Part shown: positions 26,565 through 35,127 of the stretch, piece by piece
Layout of the letters: every line of letters begins with the position of its first letter
How positions within the stretch are numbered: position 1 is the stretch's first letter
Assembly: GCF_028368975.1 (NCBI RefSeq)
Contig: NZ_JAQNDM010000002.1
Span: 7,992,425-8,056,424 of the forward strand
Direction of reading: 5' to 3'
From: Stigmatella ashevillena
GTDB lineage: Bacteria; Myxococcota; Myxococcia; Myxococcales; Myxococcaceae
DNA: 64,000 nt
The notes under the pieces: generated by a model
What the model was told of the DNA's origin: nothing
The model's database searches: none
Seen by the model: only the letters and a program-made list of their open reading frames with translations
Translations under genes and position numbers: made by a program

Positions 26565-27875
26565 ATGAAGTTTCTAGGTGAGTTGGATGAAGTCGCGACT
26601 GGACGGACACAACGGTGCAATCGCCGCCTCACGGACCCAAACCGTCTGCAGGCGATCCGGGATACGGGGCTGATGGACACGCCTCGGGAGGAGGCATTTG
26701 ATCGGCTTGCCCGCTTGGCAGCCGAGCTCCTCAACGTCCCCTTGACGATCGTTTCCTTGGTGGATGCCGACAAACAATTCTTCAAAGCGGATTTCGGCCT
26801 GCCGTCGCCCTTTCGAGAGACTCGAGAGCTACCGATTGACGCTTCTCTTTGCCGATACACACTCGAGGGCGAACCCATCATCTCCTCGAATGCTCTTGCT
26901 GACCCATTCCTGAAGTTTCATCCCTCGACCGGGCCCTGGGGAATCGTTGCCATCATCGTGCTCCCATTGATCAACCCGGACGGACACGTGCTGGGAACCT
27001 TCTGCTGCATCGAACCCAAGGTGCGCGAATGGACTGCACATGAGCTCAAGGTGATGCGGGAACTGACGGCGTCCATCATGACGGAGATCAATCTCCGGGA
27101 GCAGATCGCGAAACTGAAGACCGAGCAGAATCTCCGGGACACGTTCGTCGCGGCGCTGACCCATGATTTACGCACGCCCCTGACGGCGTCGAAGCTGAGC
27201 GTGCAGCTTCTTGGAAGACGCCATGCGGACATGCCAAGTGTCCAATCGTCAGTGGCTCGGGTGACCGAGAGTCTGGACCGCGCGGAACGAATGATCCAAA
27301 ACCTGCTGGACGCGAGCCGGATCAAGGCCGGAAAGTGGGTGTCCCTGAAAGTGAGCGAATGCGATTTCCACGAGATCACTGTTCGGGCGCTGGAGGAACT
27401 CGCGTCGGTTTACACGGATCGCTTCGTGCTGAAGGCAGAAGGCGCGATCAAGATGGTGGCGGATCCGACCGGGCTGCGCCGCATCGTCGATAACCTGGCT
27501 TCAAACGCGGCAAAGTACGGCGCGCCGGGCACTCCCATCGAAGTAGTGCTCGGCCGAAGAGGGGGCCACGTGACGCTTCAAGTGAAGAATCAAGGCCCTC
27601 CCATCGATGGGGGCGAATTGCTGACCATCTTCGAGCCTTTTCACCGCTCAAGGTCCGCCAGGGAGAGCGCAGAAAAAGGATGGGGGCTCGGCCTGCCCTT
27701 GGTGAAAGGCTTGGCCGAAGCGCATGGGGGGAGGGCAACCGTGACGAGCTCCGCCCAGGACGGGACTTGCTTCACGATCACACTCCCGCTCAACGCGGCT
27801 TCGCGGGAGACGTTCTCGGCCATTGCAGATTCGCAACTCGCTGGCGAGAACGAGCCCACGGGCTTCCGGAGTTAA
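26565..27875 (+). CDS. GAF-domain sensor histidine kinase
   Basis: 436 residues, soluble. Residues ~25-170 are a GAF domain of the type starting NRLQAIRDTGLMDTPREEAFDRLARLAAELL, shown here by LMDTPREEAFDRL and VSLVDADKQFFK. A short coiled coil leads to a HisKA domain with His200 in AALTHDLRTPLTA. The HATPase domain has the N-box DNLASNAAKYG, a weak G1 (VKNQGPPI in place of DNGxGI) and G2 GWGLGLPL. The altered G1 box (Asn-Gln for Asp-Asn) may lower ATP binding. No response regulator is adjacent. Its end abuts a hairpin shared with the next, convergent gene. Confidence 0.88.
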   Translation: MKFLGELDEVATGRTQRCNRRLTDPNRLQAIRDTGLMDTPREEAFDRLARLAAELLNVPLTIVSLVDADKQFFKADFGLPSPFRETRELPIDASLCRYTLEGEPIISSNALADPFLKFHPSTGPWGIVAIIVLPLINPDGHVLGTFCCIEPKVREWTAHELKVMRELTASIMTEINLREQIAKLKTEQNLRDTFVAALTHDLRTPLTASKLSVQLLGRRHADMPSVQSSVARVTESLDRAERMIQNLLDASRIKAGKWVSLKVSECDFHEITVRALEELASVYTDRFVLKAEGAIKMVADPTGLRRIVDNLASNAAKYGAPGTPIEVVLGRRGGHVTLQVKNQGPPIDGGELLTIFEPFHRSRSARESAEKGWGLGLPLVKGLAEAHGGRATVTSSAQDGTCFTITLPLNAASRETFSAIADSQLAGENEPTGFRS

Positions 27876-27886
27876 GAGACTGTTCG

Positions 27887-27912
27887 GACTTGTGAGCGTT
27901 CGTTCGCAAGTC
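27887..27912. terminator. Bidirectional hairpin between convergent genes
   Basis: A 9-bp stem (GACTTGTGA with TCGCAAGTC, one G-U pair) and 8-base loop lie between the histidine kinase stop and the stop of the esterase gene on the other strand. Confidence 0.5.
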
Positions 27913-29296
27913 AATGCGAGGCGAAGAAGTTCCAGAGCAGGGTGTTGGCATCGATCTCCAGGGTGGTTGTCCCGTTCCCGGGTGATGGCTGAGGGGTCCC
28001 CGGCCACGTGTGACCGCCATTGGAGATCCGGTAGAGCACGACATCGGCGCCGTCACGGCAGCCCGAGTACGTGAGCCTGCTGACGTGCGACGACACGGTG
28101 ACGGTCGCCGGAGTCGAACCGCACCCGTTGAGCGTCGCCCACCGCTGTTGTGCTGCGGGCACGGTGTACTGCCACACCGAGCTGCCGCCGCCATCGTACG
28201 GATTCGTGTAGTCCTGCTGTCCATGGAAGGCGATCACCGGCACCGTGCTGGCCGGTCGGCAGGACGCCCCATCCGGTTGACCCGTGTTCGCCGGGTCAGG
28301 ACGTCCGGCGCGGAGCCCCGCGATGGCCGCGAGTCCAGCCAACCGGTCCGGGCGCGCGCAGGCGTACGCGGACGCCATCCGCGCGCCGCCAGAATAGCCG
28401 ACAGCGAAGACCCGGTTGAGGTCCCCGCAGAGCGCGGAGCCCATCGTGGTGATCACTTGGTCGAGGAAGGCGACATCGTCACGCGGGCCTGTCGTGACGC
28501 CAGGAACGTTCCACGCGAACCCGCTGCCGCTGACGACCGCACCGGAGGGGGCGACGACCGCGAACCTGTTCGTCTGCGCGGCGGACTTGATGTTGCTGTA
28601 CACGATCTGACCTGGGCCGGTGCTGCCCGTCCCGTGGAGGTCGAGCACGAGCGGCAGCCGGGTCGTGGCGGCGACGCCGCTCGGGACATAGACGGCGACG
28701 TTGTAGCGCACCCCGTTGAAGGTGACTCCAAGGGTGCTGTCGCCAGCGGCGACGGAGCGGGTGCAGGTGCTGTCATCGCCGGGCAGCCGCCACTTCTGAT
28801 TGGCTTGGCCGTTGCAGTCCCAGATCTGCAGCCGGGTCCGGTCCGCGGAGCTCTCGCCGGTCACGTCCAGGCAGCGTCCCGACTGGGGGTTGAGCAGCGT
28901 CTGCGCCGACGCGTCATGGATCCACTGCTGCGCGCCGCTCCCATTGCAGTCCCACAGTTGGACCGTGCTCCCGTTCGCCGTCCCTTGTCCGGTGACATCC
29001 AGACACTTGCCAGAGTTGGGGTTGCGAATCGTGCCGTTGTCACCGACTGTCCAGGTCTGTGCCACCCCGGTGGCGCAGGTGTAGAGCTGGACGGCGGTGC
29101 CGTTCGCGGTGCCTGAGGCCGCGACATCGACACACTTTCCGGCCAGTCCGACGATCGGGCCGGTACGGTCGGCAAAAAGGGGCGCGACGGCGGCAAGCCC
29201 CGGCAGCCCCACGAGGCAGAGGCTCGACAGCACTGCGGCGTGCAGTCGGATTCGCCATCGCTTGTGTTCTGTGAGCGTCACGGGTTCTGCCCTCAT
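27911..29296 (-). CDS. Secreted PHB-depolymerase-family esterase with N-terminal ricin-B lectin domain
   Basis: 461 residues. Signal peptide to ~residue 43, then a ricin-type beta-trefoil (~45-170) with three QxW-like repeats (AQTWTVG, AQQWIHD, NQKWRLP) and CLDVTG blocks. The C-terminal ~280 residues are an alpha/beta-hydrolase of the LpqC/PHB depolymerase family: oxyanion region LVLDLHGTGS, catalytic Ser in AVGYSGGARMA, Asp region FHGQQDYTNPYDG and His in NGGHTWPG. It likely hydrolyses feruloyl, acetyl-xylan or polyester bonds outside the cell. The lectin-esterase order and GC-rich codon use are typical of actinomycetes. Converges on the kinase gene. Confidence 0.85.
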   Translation of the reverse strand: MRAEPVTLTEHKRWRIRLHAAVLSSLCLVGLPGLAAVAPLFADRTGPIVGLAGKCVDVAASGTANGTAVQLYTCATGVAQTWTVGDNGTIRNPNSGKCLDVTGQGTANGSTVQLWDCNGSGAQQWIHDASAQTLLNPQSGRCLDVTGESSADRTRLQIWDCNGQANQKWRLPGDDSTCTRSVAAGDSTLGVTFNGVRYNVAVYVPSGVAATTRLPLVLDLHGTGSTGPGQIVYSNIKSAAQTNRFAVVAPSGAVVSGSGFAWNVPGVTTGPRDDVAFLDQVITTMGSALCGDLNRVFAVGYSGGARMASAYACARPDRLAGLAAIAGLRAGRPDPANTGQPDGASCRPASTVPVIAFHGQQDYTNPYDGGGSSVWQYTVPAAQQRWATLNGCGSTPATVTVSSHVSRLTYSGCRDGADVVLYRISNGGHTWPGTPQPSPGNGTTTLEIDANTLLWNFFASH

Positions 29297-29410
29297 GGGT
29301 AGGTCTCGAGTTCACTCCGGGTTCGAAACTCCGGCCATTCCCGCTCTCTCTCCAACATCGGCGGCATTATCCCGGGGCTTCCATCGCCTCGCTATAGTAC
29401 GTTGGCCCGA

Positions 29411-31768
29411 ATGGTACGCATTCCAGTGTTGGTGATCATAGGGTTCTTCGTCTTCGCTCCCGTCGATGGATTTGCCGGGCCGCCAGATGCTGGCGCCGCG
29501 AAGTCCGTTGCAGAGGCATCGAAGAGACTTGAGAGTGCTCGAGCGGCTCTCTCGGCGGCCGTGAAGCGAATCGAGAAGGATCCGCCGGGCAACGCGGACC
29601 TCGATGCCGCCCTCGCGGCGGTGGAGGGGCTGAAGAACGCGCTCGACGCAGGATCGAGCTTCGAGACGGAGGACCTCGACTACGCAAAGACCGTCCTGGC
29701 TGCACGGAAGGAACTCCGGACGAACCGCGAGTACGTCGACGAGCGCCGGGCCAAGGTCCACATCCACGAGTTCCGCCGACGCATCGACGGCGAACTCGCG
29801 ACCCTGAATGAGCGCGCGGCGAAGGTCGCGGGGAAAGACTCTGGCTCCAAGGAGTTGGACGATGCCCGGGCTGCGGTGACGGCGATCAAGAAGCTGGCGG
29901 ACGAGGGCCGGTCCCTGACGAAGCAGGACGCGAAGTTCGCCACGTACCTTACCGAGGTCGACGCGACCGTCGCCCGTCACGAGAAGGCGATCGACGAGCG
30001 GTGGTTGCAGCTGTCGGCGCAGAAGCAGCGAGGACTCCTGGACGACAGCCGAAAGGCCCTGTCCACCGCGCTTTCCGCGTTGGGCAATGCCTGGTCGGAC
30101 GAGAAGTTCGCAGTCGCCGACAAGGCGACGGCGGCGTTGCAGAAGCAGATCGACGAGGGCAAACCGCTCGAGGAGCGTGACAAGGCGTATCGCTCGGAGG
30201 CGGAGAAGGCACGGGCCGAGGTCGCGCAGGCAAAGCGTCGGCTGGAGGAGGTCGTGGCGGCGGCGGGCGTCTCGCGGGTCAAGGAGGAGATGGGGCCTGC
30301 CTATGATGAACTCGTCGCGTCCGCCAAAGCGCTGCGCGTGAGGAAGCCGGAGCCCGAGCAGCTCTCTGGGGCCAAGACCGCGGCGTTCGTCGTCCGGAAG
30401 CTGGTGGAGAAGTACGAGCCGCAGGCAGCGCGGGATCGCGCGATCGGCCAGTACCTCACCGAGGTGAAGAATACGCTCGTCGAGGTGGAGGTCGCCCTCC
30501 AGCTCCGCAACCTTGAGGCGGCACGCGCCGAGGTCATGCAGTCCTTGCGCAATCTCGAGAAGCGGGCTCCGGCTCCCGAGCAGTTCGAGGAGGCGAACAC
30601 GGCCCTGGTCATCCTCGCGAAGACGCTGGAGACGGTTCACGCGAAGAACCCCGCGATCAGCGCCCACGCCGCCGATGCGCGTCAGCTGCTCAAGGACGGC
30701 CGGGCGACGATCGACAGGCGCCGGTACGAGGTCGATCTGCTGCAGCAGCGCGCGAAGGTCGACGAAGCGCGGAAGAACGCGGCGGCTCTGGTCACCCAGA
30801 TCCAGAAGGAAAAGCCCTCCGAGGCGCAGCTGCAGGAGGCAGAGAACGCGGTCAAGCAGATCGGCGCGGTGCTGGAGACCGGCGCCCCCTTCGTCAAGAA
30901 AGATCGCGACTACGCGCTGTACGCCAAGGAGACGAAAGAGCGGATGGCCGAGCTGAGCGATCGCATTGCCCGGCGGAAGATCGTGCTGTCCGCGGCGGAC
31001 TCCCGTGTCCTGCTCGCCGAGCGGGTGACCCAGGCGAAGGAGAAGCTCGAGGCAACGAAGCCCGTCTCATCGACCGATGCCGACATTGAGACCGCTTCGA
31101 AGAGCGTGGAAGAACTCATGCAGACGATCGAGGTGCGCGCGGAGCTGGAGCGGCAGGACGCCGGTTACGCAGCGTACGCGGAGCGCTCGCGCAACGAGCT
31201 GCTGAAGTTGGTGGAGGCGCTTGAGGCCGCACGGCAGGCGCGGGCGTTGCGCCGGACGACCGGTGAGGCCTTGGCCGCCGCCGGCGTGGCCACGGAGAAG
31301 GCCGCGTCCTCCGCGGACTTGCGCAAGAGGAAGGAGCTGTACGCGAGCGCGGTGGAGAAGCTCAAGGCCTGCCAAGAGGACGGCGCCAGGATGTTGAAGG
31401 AGAACGCCAGGCTCGCCACGGTCGACGTGCTCGTCGGCGGTACCCCGGTCAAGCCGGAAGAGGCGATGGCTCAGTGCGCCCAGAAGGCGGAGGCGCTGCA
31501 GGAGCCACAAAAGAGAGCCGACGCGCAGCTTCGGTTCGACGAAGGCCCGAAGAAGGCCTACGAAACGGCCAAGACTCACCTCTCCAAGTCGCGCAAGAGC
31601 GAGGCACTCGCGCAGCTCAACGAGTGCGTCGTGGAGGGGCGTATCCTGGAGAACCGGTATCCCGACTTCAAGGACCAGAAGTTCAGCGTTGGCAGCGCCA
31701 GCATGAGCGTGGCCGAGCTGCTCCAGGTTTGTGTGAAGGAGCGCAAAGCGCTGGAAACCGCCCGTTGA
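29411..31768 (+). CDS. Large exported coiled-coil protein of unknown function
   Basis: 785 residues with a signal peptide (VRIPVLVIIGFFVFAPVDGFA). The remainder is nearly all helical, rich in Ala, Glu, Lys and Arg. It is built of about six related ~100-residue units, each with a pattern such as ARAAVTAIKKLADEGRSLTKQD (seen as AVTAIKKLADEGR), then DxxYxxYLxEV and ERWLQLSAQKQRGLLDDSR. The repeated unit also appears as AENAVKQIGAVLETGAPF. It ends with a Cys-containing segment. No enzyme motif. It probably forms an elongated periplasmic spacer or scaffold. The start is ATG 29411; a TTG three codons upstream is possible. Related proteins occur in myxobacteria. Confidence 0.7.
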   Translation: MVRIPVLVIIGFFVFAPVDGFAGPPDAGAAKSVAEASKRLESARAALSAAVKRIEKDPPGNADLDAALAAVEGLKNALDAGSSFETEDLDYAKTVLAARKELRTNREYVDERRAKVHIHEFRRRIDGELATLNERAAKVAGKDSGSKELDDARAAVTAIKKLADEGRSLTKQDAKFATYLTEVDATVARHEKAIDERWLQLSAQKQRGLLDDSRKALSTALSALGNAWSDEKFAVADKATAALQKQIDEGKPLEERDKAYRSEAEKARAEVAQAKRRLEEVVAAAGVSRVKEEMGPAYDELVASAKALRVRKPEPEQLSGAKTAAFVVRKLVEKYEPQAARDRAIGQYLTEVKNTLVEVEVALQLRNLEAARAEVMQSLRNLEKRAPAPEQFEEANTALVILAKTLETVHAKNPAISAHAADARQLLKDGRATIDRRRYEVDLLQQRAKVDEARKNAAALVTQIQKEKPSEAQLQEAENAVKQIGAVLETGAPFVKKDRDYALYAKETKERMAELSDRIARRKIVLSAADSRVLLAERVTQAKEKLEATKPVSSTDADIETASKSVEELMQTIEVRAELERQDAGYAAYAERSRNELLKLVEALEAARQARALRRTTGEALAAAGVATEKAASSADLRKRKELYASAVEKLKACQEDGARMLKENARLATVDVLVGGTPVKPEEAMAQCAQKAEALQEPQKRADAQLRFDEGPKKAYETAKTHLSKSRKSEALAQLNECVVEGRILENRYPDFKDQKFSVGSASMSVAELLQVCVKERKALETAR

Positions 31769-31773
31769 CCGTT

Positions 31774-31795
31774 GGGCCCTCCTCATGGAGGGCCC
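31774..31795. terminator. Bidirectional hairpin between coiled-coil gene and osmC operon end
   Basis: A perfect 9-bp stem GGGCCCTCC / GGAGGGCCC closed by a TCAT tetraloop. It sits six bases after the coiled-coil gene stop and 20 bp from the end of the convergent biosynthetic operon. Confidence 0.65.
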
Positions 31796-31814
31796 ATGCA
31801 AGGCCATTCCTTGC

Positions 31815-32246
31815 TCAAGTTCCCGGGGCAACGACCGTGAGGCGTATCGACTTCGCGACGTTCCCCGCGATCGTCCGGCCAATCGGGCAGAACTGCTCGG
31901 CCCGCTCGGAGAGGCCCCGAAGTGTTTCCTCGCTCGCGTTGGAGACGATTCGGGAGAGAAGAACGATTTCCTGAACCGAGGGCCGTGGCCCCATGTCCAT
32001 CCGCAGCTCGCCTTCGAGTTCCAGGCCCTCGTAAGCGATCCTCGCCTTGTCGAGGATGATGCCGAAGGTGATGAGGTAGCAGCTCGCGACGGCGCCCAGG
32101 AGCAGGTTCTCGGGGGTAGCGGCCTCCCCGAGCCCCTGGAAGTCCTTCGGCAGCGTCACACGGGTTTCGAGGCCCTCGCCCGCCTGGAGGAATCCGCTTC
32201 CCCCCGCGCCGCCCTTCCAACGTACTTTGATGTGTGTCTGGCTCAT
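31815..32246 (-). CDS. OsmC-family protein
   Basis: 143 residues. OsmC fold with TPENLLLGAVASCYLITF, where the peroxidatic Cys sits in ASCYL, and SERAEQFCPIGRTI carrying the second redox Cys. The family reduces organic hydroperoxides; some members are thiol-dependent hydrolases. The start at 32246 forms an ATGA overlap with the cupin gene, so it is the last gene of the nine-gene biosynthetic operon. It may protect against peroxides formed by the oxygenases or catalyse a tailoring step; the former is the conservative reading. Confidence 0.85.
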   Translation of the reverse strand: MSQTHIKVRWKGGAGGSGFLQAGEGLETRVTLPKDFQGLGEAATPENLLLGAVASCYLITFGIILDKARIAYEGLELEGELRMDMGPRPSVQEIVLLSRIVSNASEETLRGLSERAEQFCPIGRTIAGNVAKSIRLTVVAPGT

Positions 32247-32698
32247 GGGTGACCTTCCTGGGAGGACGCCTCTTCGCGGAGGGCAATCTCGCCGAGGTTT
32301 TGCAGCAGTGGAGCGTTCTCGCAGGCCACGTATTCGGCCTCGAGCTTCGCGTGGAGGTTGACGTGGCGGTGCCAGGCCCAGACGGGGACGTAGACAGCGT
32401 CTCCGGCCTTCCACTCGATCTTCCGGTCCTCGACGAGTGTGTAGCCCTGACCCTTCACGATGTAGAGGATCGTCTCGTAGTTGTGACGGTGCAGCCGCGT
32501 GGACTGCTCGGGACGCAAATGCCCGATCGTCAGGCTGAGGGTGCGCGAGGGCAGTTCCACGAGTGCCACGCCGTGGCCTCGCTCGTCCGAGAACGCGCCG
32601 TGGAACTGCTCCGTCACCCCCGCGTGGTGCAGCCGCTCGGGCACTTGCGCGAGGAGGACCGCGCGCGTCTTCGCGAAATCCTTCGAGCTAAAGTGCAC
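32243..32698 (-). CDS. Cupin-domain protein
   Basis: About 151 residues, single cupin. Motif 1 is STRLHRHNYETILYIVKGQG, with metal ligands expected from HRHNYE; motif 2 is AGDAVYVPVWAWHRHVNL, where the first His of WHRHVN is a likely ligand. It could be a mononuclear iron dioxygenase or a non-catalytic metal-binding protein. The start GTG at 32698 has GGAGGG six bases upstream and overlaps the preceding gene by 11 bp; a TTG at 32722 would add eight residues. Its position next to a di-iron oxidase in an aminohydroxybenzoate pathway suggests an oxidative tailoring role, by inference. Confidence 0.75.
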   Translation of the reverse strand: MHFSSKDFAKTRAVLLAQVPERLHHAGVTEQFHGAFSDERGHGVALVELPSRTLSLTIGHLRPEQSTRLHRHNYETILYIVKGQGYTLVEDRKIEWKAGDAVYVPVWAWHRHVNLHAKLEAEYVACENAPLLQNLGEIALREEASSQEGHP

Positions 32699-33413
32699 TG
32701 GCGGCCCTCCGTGAGGTGTCAACGGCTTCCACCGTGGGCGCGGCCAGCGCGGCGAAGAACGCGCGGCGGGTTTCGATGCTCTCCTCTGCGGCCGCGCGCA
32801 GCACGCTCCGCTTGTCGGGCCGCGCGGCGAGTTCCCGCTCGATGATTTGCTTCATCGTCAGGGCGTGGCCGTCATCGCCCTCGATGTGCAGCGGGAAGAA
32901 GGTGAGCTCCCGCTCCGGAAAACCGGCGCTCAGGAGGCCGGTGAGGATCTGCTGGTAGACGTGCGGAACGATGGCCTCCGCGCCGAGGCAGAGCGCGCCG
33001 AGCCCGACCAAGGGCTCGGCGTCCGAACAGAGCCGCAGCATGCCCCTCACCAAGGCCGTCGTCTCCGCGAGCGGCGGCTGGGTGGAAGGATCCAACCCGA
33101 AAGCATCCAACATCTGCCGGTAGATCTGCGAGTGAGGGATCTCGCCCATGCCTCCGAGCCCCATCTCCTCGAAGAGGTTCTCCGTCAGGGCGAAGCGGTC
33201 GGCTTCGCTGGTCATGTTCGCCAGCAGGGCGCAGAGGTAGCGCGTGAAGTGGCGGGAATAGTGGTACTGCTGCACGAGGAACGTCTCGAGCACGTCGCGG
33301 GCTGCCATTCCTTGGCGGCAGCGCGTGAGAAACACGGTGGCATCGAGCCGTTCCAGAGACTCTCTGGGGAGCAGGCCGCTCCAGCGGGCCGAGAGTTGAG
33401 TGGCGGTGGTCAT
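32688..33413 (-). CDS. Haem-oxygenase-like di-iron oxidase (HDO, iron-containing redox enzyme)
   Basis: 241 residues, all helical, matching the TenA/CADD-like HDO superfamily that includes UndA, BesC and the central domain of SznF. Likely metal ligands lie in NLFEEMGLGGMGEIPHSQ (in part EEMGLG, IPHSQ), in CLGAEAIVPHVYQQI and in FFPLHIEGDDGHA. These give the Glu/His/Asp set of the family. Known HDOs perform N-oxygenation, C-C cleavage or desaturation with O2. The ATG at 33413 overlaps the upstream ligase stop as TGATG, so translation is coupled. In this operon, oxidation of an arylamine or removal of a carboxylate are both open possibilities. Confidence 0.8.
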   Translation of the reverse strand: MTTATQLSARWSGLLPRESLERLDATVFLTRCRQGMAARDVLETFLVQQYHYSRHFTRYLCALLANMTSEADRFALTENLFEEMGLGGMGEIPHSQIYRQMLDAFGLDPSTQPPLAETTALVRGMLRLCSDAEPLVGLGALCLGAEAIVPHVYQQILTGLLSAGFPERELTFFPLHIEGDDGHALTMKQIIERELAARPDKRSVLRAAAEESIETRRAFFAALAAPTVEAVDTSRRAASAL

Positions 33414-35104
33414 CACGCGATTCCTTTCCTCAAGTTCAAGCGGCCGATGGCGGCATGGGCCGGGGTTTCATTCATTCGCAAGACCCGCTTCAGGACCTTG
33501 CCCGTGGTTCCCAGGGGGATTGCGTCCATGCCGACGATCAGAACGCCGCCCAGCGTGGGCAGGCCTGAACTGGCGAGTTCCTGGTTGAAGCGCGTGGTGA
33601 GCACCGACGCGCTGTATCTCGAGAGGTTCGAGCTTGGCCGGATCCGCACATAGGCTACCGCCTGGATGGCGCCCGAGCCCTCCGCTTCCTCGCCGAATAC
33701 CGCGCAGTCCGCGATCGCCGCGAAGCGGCTCAGCAGCAGCTCTTCGGTCTGCAGGCCATAGACGGGACCCGTGGGCGTGAGAATCACGTCCGGTGTGCGA
33801 TCCACGTGGAAGAAACGGCCCTCCTCATCGCGGTAGGCGAGGTCCCCGGTGAGGAAGTAGCCGGAGAGGCGGGACCGGTACGTGAGCAGGCTGTTGTTCC
33901 AGTACCCGGTCGTCACCGAAGGCGCCTTCACCCCGAGGCGTCCGACCTGGAACGGCGGAAGCTTCTCGCCCTCCTCGGAGAGGATCTGCGCATCCACCCA
34001 TTCGAGCGGCCGACCGACGCACCGGTTGTAGAGGTTGGTCTTGAGCGTGTGGACGTGGCGGAACAGCGAGAAGCCCATCTCGGAGGAGCCCATGCCATCG
34101 ATGAACACCGAACCGGGCTGCCGCTGACCGTTCTGCTCATGGAAGCCATGGCGGATGAGTGCTCGAATATGGCTCTCGTGGGCCGCGTCTCCGCCGTTGA
34201 ACCAGAGGTTCACCGAGGAGAGATCAAAGGCGTCCATCTCGCACTCGGTCATCTCGACATAGGTCTGCGGGAACGAGACGACCATGCTGGGCTTGAAGGT
34301 GTCGATCTGCCCCAGCACGGCGCGTCCCGAGTGATCAGAGGCGATGTAGACCGGCGTCCCGCTCAGCAAGGCGAGCATGATGTAGGCGATGGCGCAGTTA
34401 TGGGAATGCGGGAGCGACGACAGGATGCGCTCCCCCCCCGCGACCCTGGGCACTCCCAGCCGGTAGCGCACCCCGTGGAAGAAGCGCTCGTGCTGGAGCA
34501 GCACGGCCTTGGGAATGCCCGTCGTCCCCGAGGAGTGTGCGATCATGATCGGGTCATCGGCGGAGAACTCGTGCCGCCGGTAGGTGGGCAAAGCCTCCTC
34601 GGGGGTTCCCCGGAGGTCGGCTTCGGTGACGATGAATCCGTACCCGCTCTCTTGGGTCAGGGGACGCAGCGCCTGGATGTGGGACGCGTCCGTGAAGATG
34701 CCGGCCACGCCCACATTGCGCGCATGCACCGCGGCGATCCGGGGATCCATGTTGCCGTTGGTGAGGACGCCGATCGCGCCCAGGTGCGTGAGCGCGAGGT
34801 AATGGATGAGGTACTCCACCCCATCGTCGAGGTAGACGAAGACGGGATCCGCTGCGCGCACCCCCAGCTTCTTATAGAGCCGGGCGTAGAGGTGCGCGAG
34901 ACGGGCGAGCTGCTCGAGGCTGAGCTCTCGGAACTTCTCTCCGGTGAATGTCTCCAGTTCGCGCTCGAGAGAGAGGATGGGCGCCTGCGGCGCCGGGCTC
35001 GCCTTCAGGGCCCAGTCGAGGAAGTTCCCGGCGCCCAGCACCGGATCCTTCGCAAGCTCGAAGCGGCGCTCGTCGGCGACGAGCGTGGTTGGCAATGCAG
35101 TCAT
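33413..35104 (-). CDS. Adenylate-forming enzyme (ANL superfamily acyl/aryl-CoA or acyl-AMP ligase)
   Basis: 563 residues. ANL motifs: A3 P-loop IAHSSGTTGIPKAVL, A5 FIDGMGSSEMGFS, A7 YFLTGDLAYRDEEGRF, A8 linker VDRTPDVILT and A10 catalytic Lys in LGTTGKVLKRVL. The N-terminus starts MTALPTTLVADERRFEL. The substrate-pocket residues do not allow a confident assignment; an aryl or fatty acid is possible. Start 35104 is chosen because the upstream open frame (to 35374) has no protein-like composition. It lies 23 bp after the PaaK-like ligase gene. Paired with that ligase, it may supply the activated partner acid for coupling to an aminohydroxybenzoate. Confidence 0.88.
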   Translation of the reverse strand: MTALPTTLVADERRFELAKDPVLGAGNFLDWALKASPAPQAPILSLERELETFTGEKFRELSLEQLARLAHLYARLYKKLGVRAADPVFVYLDDGVEYLIHYLALTHLGAIGVLTNGNMDPRIAAVHARNVGVAGIFTDASHIQALRPLTQESGYGFIVTEADLRGTPEEALPTYRRHEFSADDPIMIAHSSGTTGIPKAVLLQHERFFHGVRYRLGVPRVAGGERILSSLPHSHNCAIAYIMLALLSGTPVYIASDHSGRAVLGQIDTFKPSMVVSFPQTYVEMTECEMDAFDLSSVNLWFNGGDAAHESHIRALIRHGFHEQNGQRQPGSVFIDGMGSSEMGFSLFRHVHTLKTNLYNRCVGRPLEWVDAQILSEEGEKLPPFQVGRLGVKAPSVTTGYWNNSLLTYRSRLSGYFLTGDLAYRDEEGRFFHVDRTPDVILTPTGPVYGLQTEELLLSRFAAIADCAVFGEEAEGSGAIQAVAYVRIRPSSNLSRYSASVLTTRFNQELASSGLPTLGGVLIVGMDAIPLGTTGKVLKRVLRMNETPAHAAIGRLNLRKGIA

Positions 35105-35127
35105 GTGTAGTGGCTCTTTCCTACGCG

